Source: Ignavibacteria bacterium UBA2373 (GTDB taxonomy: Bacteria; Bacteroidota; Ignavibacteria; Kapaibacteriales; UBA961). From it: DNA of 56,432 nt. Below the pieces are notes generated by a model. The model had not been told where the DNA came from. It did not search any database and worked only from the letters and a program-made list of their open reading frames with translations. The position numbers and the translations under genes were made by a program. Below are positions 54,501 through 56,432 of the stretch, piece after piece (the stretch's first letter is position 1; every line of letters starts with the position of its first letter). The stretch spans positions 1 to 56,432 of the forward strand of contig DDTD01000058.1 of NCBI GenBank assembly GCA_002344005.1, given 5' to 3'.

Positions 54501-55422
54501 ACCCTATCCCGATAAAGTCATCACTGGACCAAACTCACTGTGCGAGAATGCCGGCGCAACATATAATGTCAAAGCAAGTGACAATACATCCACAACATGG
54601 CAAGTCATCAATGGCGATATCATCGAAGGGCAAAGCACTAACTCCATCAAAGTACAATGGAAACAACAAAGCGGCTCCGTCAGTGTTGTCCGTGACCGAT
54701 TAGGATGCGTCTCCGTGCAAACTTATTCCGTCACCATCAGCAGCACACTCAAACCCGTTATCTCACGCACGAATGGCATACCTTGCACGGGCAATACCGT
54801 CACACTCGCCGCCCCACAGGGATACAAAACCTATCTATGGTCGAATGGCGCAACAACACAAACCATTGCCATCACAGAAAATGGAACATTTACCGTCAAA
54901 GTCACCGATGATAATACATGTGAGGGAACATCCGAACCATTTACCATCACTTTTGCCGAAAAACCGCCCATACCAACAATTAATCGCATAGGCGATACGC
55001 TCTTCAGCTCTCCCGCCTCGGCATATCAATGGTATCGCAATGCACAAACAATACCCGGCGCAACCGAACAACGCTTTACGCTCAAACAATCCGGTGATTA
55101 TACCGTAGAAATTACGGATCTCGCATCATGCAGTGCCCAATCCGCTCAATTCAGCGTGGGTGTTTTAGATATTCAAGAACTTAATAATCCCAACTCATTG
55201 ATAATCACACCCAATCCCGTCAATGAAAGAGTATATTTTCATCATCCATACCCACATCATAATCAAACGGTTATACTCTATTCCATGCTGGGCACGGTCG
55301 TCTTTTCTGCATATAACACCGACATCTCAACCATAGACATGAGCGCATTACCCGCAGGCATATATCTTTTTAGTGTTGAGGTTCACAATACACGCTATAC
55401 CACAACTCTCATCAAACAATAA
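51538..55422 (+). CDS. Secreted T9SS-type metalloprotease with PKD and Ig-like repeats
   Basis: 1294 residues from ATG 51538, chosen over 51532 because GAGG at 51527-51530 is correctly spaced only for it. Signal peptide, then a conserved N-terminal domain (CMLFPVSLQERCAQ...YRVWKGAVKDEFELIVKGG), an IPT/TIG domain, and a zinc protease with HELGHAHQLGH (H438, H442, H448) and IMHY. A PKD domain (CAPLTVNFTDQSSNTPTQW) and about seven Ig/SprB-like repeats with CxGxxxTxG and YxWSxG patterns follow, ending in a Por sorting domain (TPNPVNERVYFHH...GIYLFSVEV). It is a longer paralogue of 7169-9712. Likely acts at or beyond the cell surface; substrate unknown. Confidence 0.87.
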   Translation: MNRRLFTLILSLLCAMHLVAAASEECMLFPVSLQERCAQSTAIVEGKVIARQSFFNSDKSMIYTAYRIEPYRVWKGAVKDEFELIVKGGIVGNQAVHVSPGIELNLPMNGIFFLQSSPVHNPHISQQSPIKPFDAYAGVQGIITYSEDNISARDPFATYQRLTLYATIESLVGKMSVVYKNLDIATSSKYREEQTLNASISSINPTTLTAGNDAVLTINGSGFGASYTGNAKVEFKSADDGGATWVSALASHIVSWSNTQIQVEVRTSAGTGQVRVTGVDGTQATSSQTLTISYNLLNVTSSNIQYKTWLQNQDATGGMTFTFNTNFNNNTDAANAFKRALQSWRCGTFVNLKIATGTTSVNSESGSDGVNVIAFNDAGLPSGVLGVTYNYWTSCGTGVWYPTAIDMIFRNSPSPSGWNFGPQATTGNRYDFESVCLHELGHAHQLGHVINSAIIMHYAIGPNSDKRNLNTSSDIAGGADVVAYSTTSKSCGPSIMTALNASNCQVSLPPVAQFTASVTAGCAPLTVNFTDQSSNTPTQWAWDIDNNGSTDYTTQNPTHTYTSPGTYSVKLTATNGNGANTLTRTNYITVNSTPTARSGGIKRPCFGAVVTLGATPAASGGQPPYTYSWSPTNNLSNPTIANPIISAYTFNETRVYTLTVTDANNCVSTSRDTIIPYPQLSVDAGVNRNACVGSSITLGGTPTVSNGTGPYNYSWTPTIGIVNPTSSNPSLTVTAATKYYVTVTDANGCSNIDSVTISLFPQPRANVGEKNKIICSGSSTTIGSGVATNGTAPYTYSWSPTTGLNNPALPAPTASPTQTTLYILTITDANNCTVRDTVTVTVNPLPQPIITAEGSLSLCDGDTLTLTTGQFTGYEWSNGATTRSIKVTTGGIYTVKATNQFNCSALSPAVTVTILPKPTPSITPLRPAVFCEGDSTVLDAGTGFATYLWSNGANSRTITAKQSGTYTVTVTNQQNCKAQSAPIQVTAKPYPDKVITGPNSLCENAGATYNVKASDNTSTTWQVINGDIIEGQSTNSIKVQWKQQSGSVSVVRDRLGCVSVQTYSVTISSTLKPVISRTNGIPCTGNTVTLAAPQGYKTYLWSNGATTQTIAITENGTFTVKVTDDNTCEGTSEPFTITFAEKPPIPTINRIGDTLFSSPASAYQWYRNAQTIPGATEQRFTLKQSGDYTVEITDLASCSAQSAQFSVGVLDIQELNNPNSLIITPNPVNERVYFHHPYPHHNQTVILYSMLGTVVFSAYNTDISTIDMSALPAGIYLFSVEVHNTRYTTTLIKQ
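53410..53941. repeat. 25-bp direct repeat pair inside the protease gene
   Basis: Bases 53410-53434 and 53917-53941 are identical over 25 bases and encode the same piece (Y-T-Y-S-W-S-P-T) of two adjacent Ig-like modules. They are 507 bp apart (a multiple of three), so recombination would remove whole modules without breaking the frame. Confidence 0.8.
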
Positions 55423-55437
55423 TAACTATGCACTGTT

Positions 55438-55470
55438 TTCTGCCCATTTCACAGCAAGGGATGGGCAGAA
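55438..55470. terminator. Hairpin after the T9SS protease gene
   Basis: TTCTGCCCAT (55438-55447) pairs with ATGGGCAGAA (55461-55470) around a 13-base loop, 16 bp past the stop. It lacks a T run, so it may be a weak or rho-independent-like terminator or an RNA-stabilising hairpin. Confidence 0.45.
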
Positions 55471-55512
55471 CATAAAAGGAGTGTGCGTGATGGAAATAAT
55501 CCATAGATGAGG

Positions 55513-55668
55513 GGAATTTTTGAAGGTTAACTGCGTATTAAATCCCGCAGGGATTGCACGTTTGTAGAATTTGTGTTGATGTACTTGGCGAATTGCCTTA
55601 AACCTATAAAGTTTTGAAAATTATAGGTTTGGAGACTGAATCCACCCCGTCAGACTGCGTCTGCCACC
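55513..55668 (+). repeat. Intergenic repeat, copy 1
   Basis: Roughly 155 bases starting in GGGGAATTTTTGAA and ending GTCTGCCACC. Inside is an inverted repeat: AAACCTATAA (55600-55609) with TTATAGGTTT (55621-55630), loop 11 bases. The last ~70 bases are nearly identical to copy 2. Confidence 0.75.
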
Positions 55669-55714
55669 GAGGAATGAGAAACCACCCCGTCCTGCGTACA
55701 CCCCTCCGGCGGAT

Positions 55715-55870
55715 GGGAATTTTTGAAACGCAACAATACATAAATCCCGAATGGATTAAACGTTTATAGAACAATGGGGTTGATGCGATGGGCGATGTTC
55801 CGTAAACCTATAAGATTTTGAAAATTATAGGTTTGGAGACTGAATCCACCCCGTCAGACTGCGTCTGCCA
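55715..55870 (+). repeat. Intergenic repeat, copy 2
   Basis: Same layout as copy 1, more diverged in the first half. The inverted repeat is AAACCTATAA (55804-55813) with TTATAGGTTT (55825-55834). From about 55804 to 55870 it matches copy 1 almost base for base. Confidence 0.75.
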
Positions 55871-56006
55871 CCCCTCAATGAGGGGAATTTTTTGCCCCGC
55901 GCTTGGGTCAATCTCATTGTGCTTGCTGACCCGTTGGGGATGGATGATGAAAATGTAACAGTTGGTCAAATTTGGATATTATATTGGAAAAGGAACAGAG
56001 AAAAGA

Positions 56007-56228
56007 ATGAGAAAATCAATAAGAAGAATAATAAGAGATCATACAGAACAACTTTTAGAAGCGTCATATCTTCCAGCTGCTAATACCGAAGAGGCATATA
56101 TGTTGGAATATTTATTGATGAGATTAGTGGATGACGCACCGCTATCTCATAAACAAACATCAACTTTGTATAATAAAATTTGGTCACCGGGAAGACTTAT
56201 ATATAAATCACGAACAAAAGGGTTTTAA
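56007..56228 (+). CDS. Small basic protein, unknown function
   Basis: 73 residues from ATG 56007, preceded by purine-rich AGGAACAGAG; a TTG at 55962 is a longer alternative. Composition is basic at both ends (RKSIRRIIRDH; YKSRTKGF) with an acidic middle (TEEAYMLEYLLMRLVDD). No family recognised. It is 2 bp upstream of the next gene, so the two are likely co-expressed. A C-terminal fragment of a polymorphic toxin is one possibility but rests on position only. Confidence 0.45.
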   Translation: MRKSIRRIIRDHTEQLLEASYLPAANTEEAYMLEYLLMRLVDDAPLSHKQTSTLYNKIWSPGRLIYKSRTKGF

Positions 56229-56230
56229 AA

Positions 56231-56432
56231 ATGGAAATATCAAGTAATAGAGTCTATGTTAAAGAAAGATTTGGTTTTACTACCATTGTATTTGATACGC
56301 GCAATACAGAAATGTATATAGATTATATAAAACAAAGTGGAATCAAAAATATCATTGTAAATACCAGTACAACTTACTTGTGTCAAGACTTGTCACCATT
56401 AATGCCTGTGTGCGATATTTTGGAGTCACTTG
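56231..56432 (+). CDS. Partial CDS, unknown (possible immunity or LRR-like protein), cut by window edge
   Basis: ATG 56231 opens a frame that stays open to the window end (67 codons). The first residues read MEISSNRVYVKERFG, then IDYIKQSGIKNIIVNT and DLSPLMPVCDILESL, which has a leucine-rich, beta-strand-plus-helix rhythm. It starts 2 bp after the previous stop. An immunity-type partner of the small upstream protein is a speculation. Confidence 0.5.
   Translation, partial: MEISSNRVYVKERFGFTTIVFDTRNTEMYIDYIKQSGIKNIIVNTSTTYLCQDLSPLMPVCDILESL

Larger units (their letters stand above)
55423..56006. other. Non-coding stretch with two copies of an intergenic repeat
   Basis: About 580 bases with no believable gene. 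It holds a hairpin (55438-55470), two copies of a ~155-bp repeat unit and a leader to the small gene at 56007. Confidence 0.6.

Noticed and set aside
55892..56083. 63-codon plus-strand ORF overlapping the small gene at 56007
   Set aside because: It lies in the repeat-derived region and a different frame, with no ribosome binding site; the 56007 frame is better supported.

Overview
The window looks like chromosome from a member of the Bacteroidota/Chlorobiota (FCB) group. The main evidence is a set of large secreted proteins that each have a signal peptide and a C-terminal Por/type IX secretion (T9SS) sorting domain. An alpha/beta-fused 2-oxoacid dehydrogenase E1 and TAnnTTTG promoter-like boxes fit the same group. 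A Kapabacteria- or Ignavibacteria-like lineage is my inference; there is no rRNA here to prove it. I saw no tRNA, rRNA, CRISPR array or intact transposase.

Layout. (1) 1-530: left edge of an accessory island on the minus strand, with the N-terminus of a probable defence nuclease cut off by the window edge and the tail of a decayed DNA methyltransferase. (2) 528-4351 (-): nucleotide-sugar and surface-polysaccharide genes (gmd, a UDP-sugar dehydrogenase, an atypical NAD-binding epimerase-like protein). (3) 4758-9712 (-): a T9SS-type metalloprotease, cysS and a DUF2520 protein in one run. (4) 9851-14197: envelope glycosylation, with two polytopic glycosyltransferases whose ends overlap, a GT4 enzyme and a small coupled protein. 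One glycosyltransferase has a 7-nt tandem repeat in its coding start, a candidate phase switch. (5) 14374-19156 (+): gatB, a branched-chain aminotransferase and a fused branched-chain 2-oxoacid dehydrogenase E1. (6) 19409-35589 (+): a YfgM-like TPR protein, then five consecutive secreted proteins, including a ~2400-residue beta-helix giant, a dockerin-like protein and a cohesin-like protein. (7) 35623-37277 (+): lipA coupled to an MBL hydrolase through a TTG start. (8) 37278-40803 (+): an AT-rich insertion with a GNAT and a HincII-like restriction-modification pair. (9) 40844-51302: housekeeping and envelope genes (ABC-F, GNAT, fatty acid hydroxylase, orphan nuoC, lipoprotein, mutS, PAP2, phosphodiester glycosidase, methyltransferase). 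(10) 51538-55422 (+): a second T9SS metalloprotease, paralogous to the one at 7169-9712. (11) 55423-56432: a duplicated non-coding repeat and two small unknown genes, the last cut by the window edge.

How the parts fit. The most unusual block is the secreted cluster at 20213-35589. It combines a giant beta-helix protein, a dockerin-like/cohesin-like neighbour pair and a shared ELPPxPP...FDAR beta-sandwich module found four times in three proteins, so it may assemble an extracellular structure. The two accessory islands (1-530 and 37278-40803) share a 21-bp exact, longer imperfect repeat at their upstream edges, which suggests a common insertion or cassette mechanism. Aminotransferase, fused E1 and lipoyl synthase together point to branched-chain 2-oxoacid metabolism. 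All family assignments come from reading motifs by eye; no database search was run.
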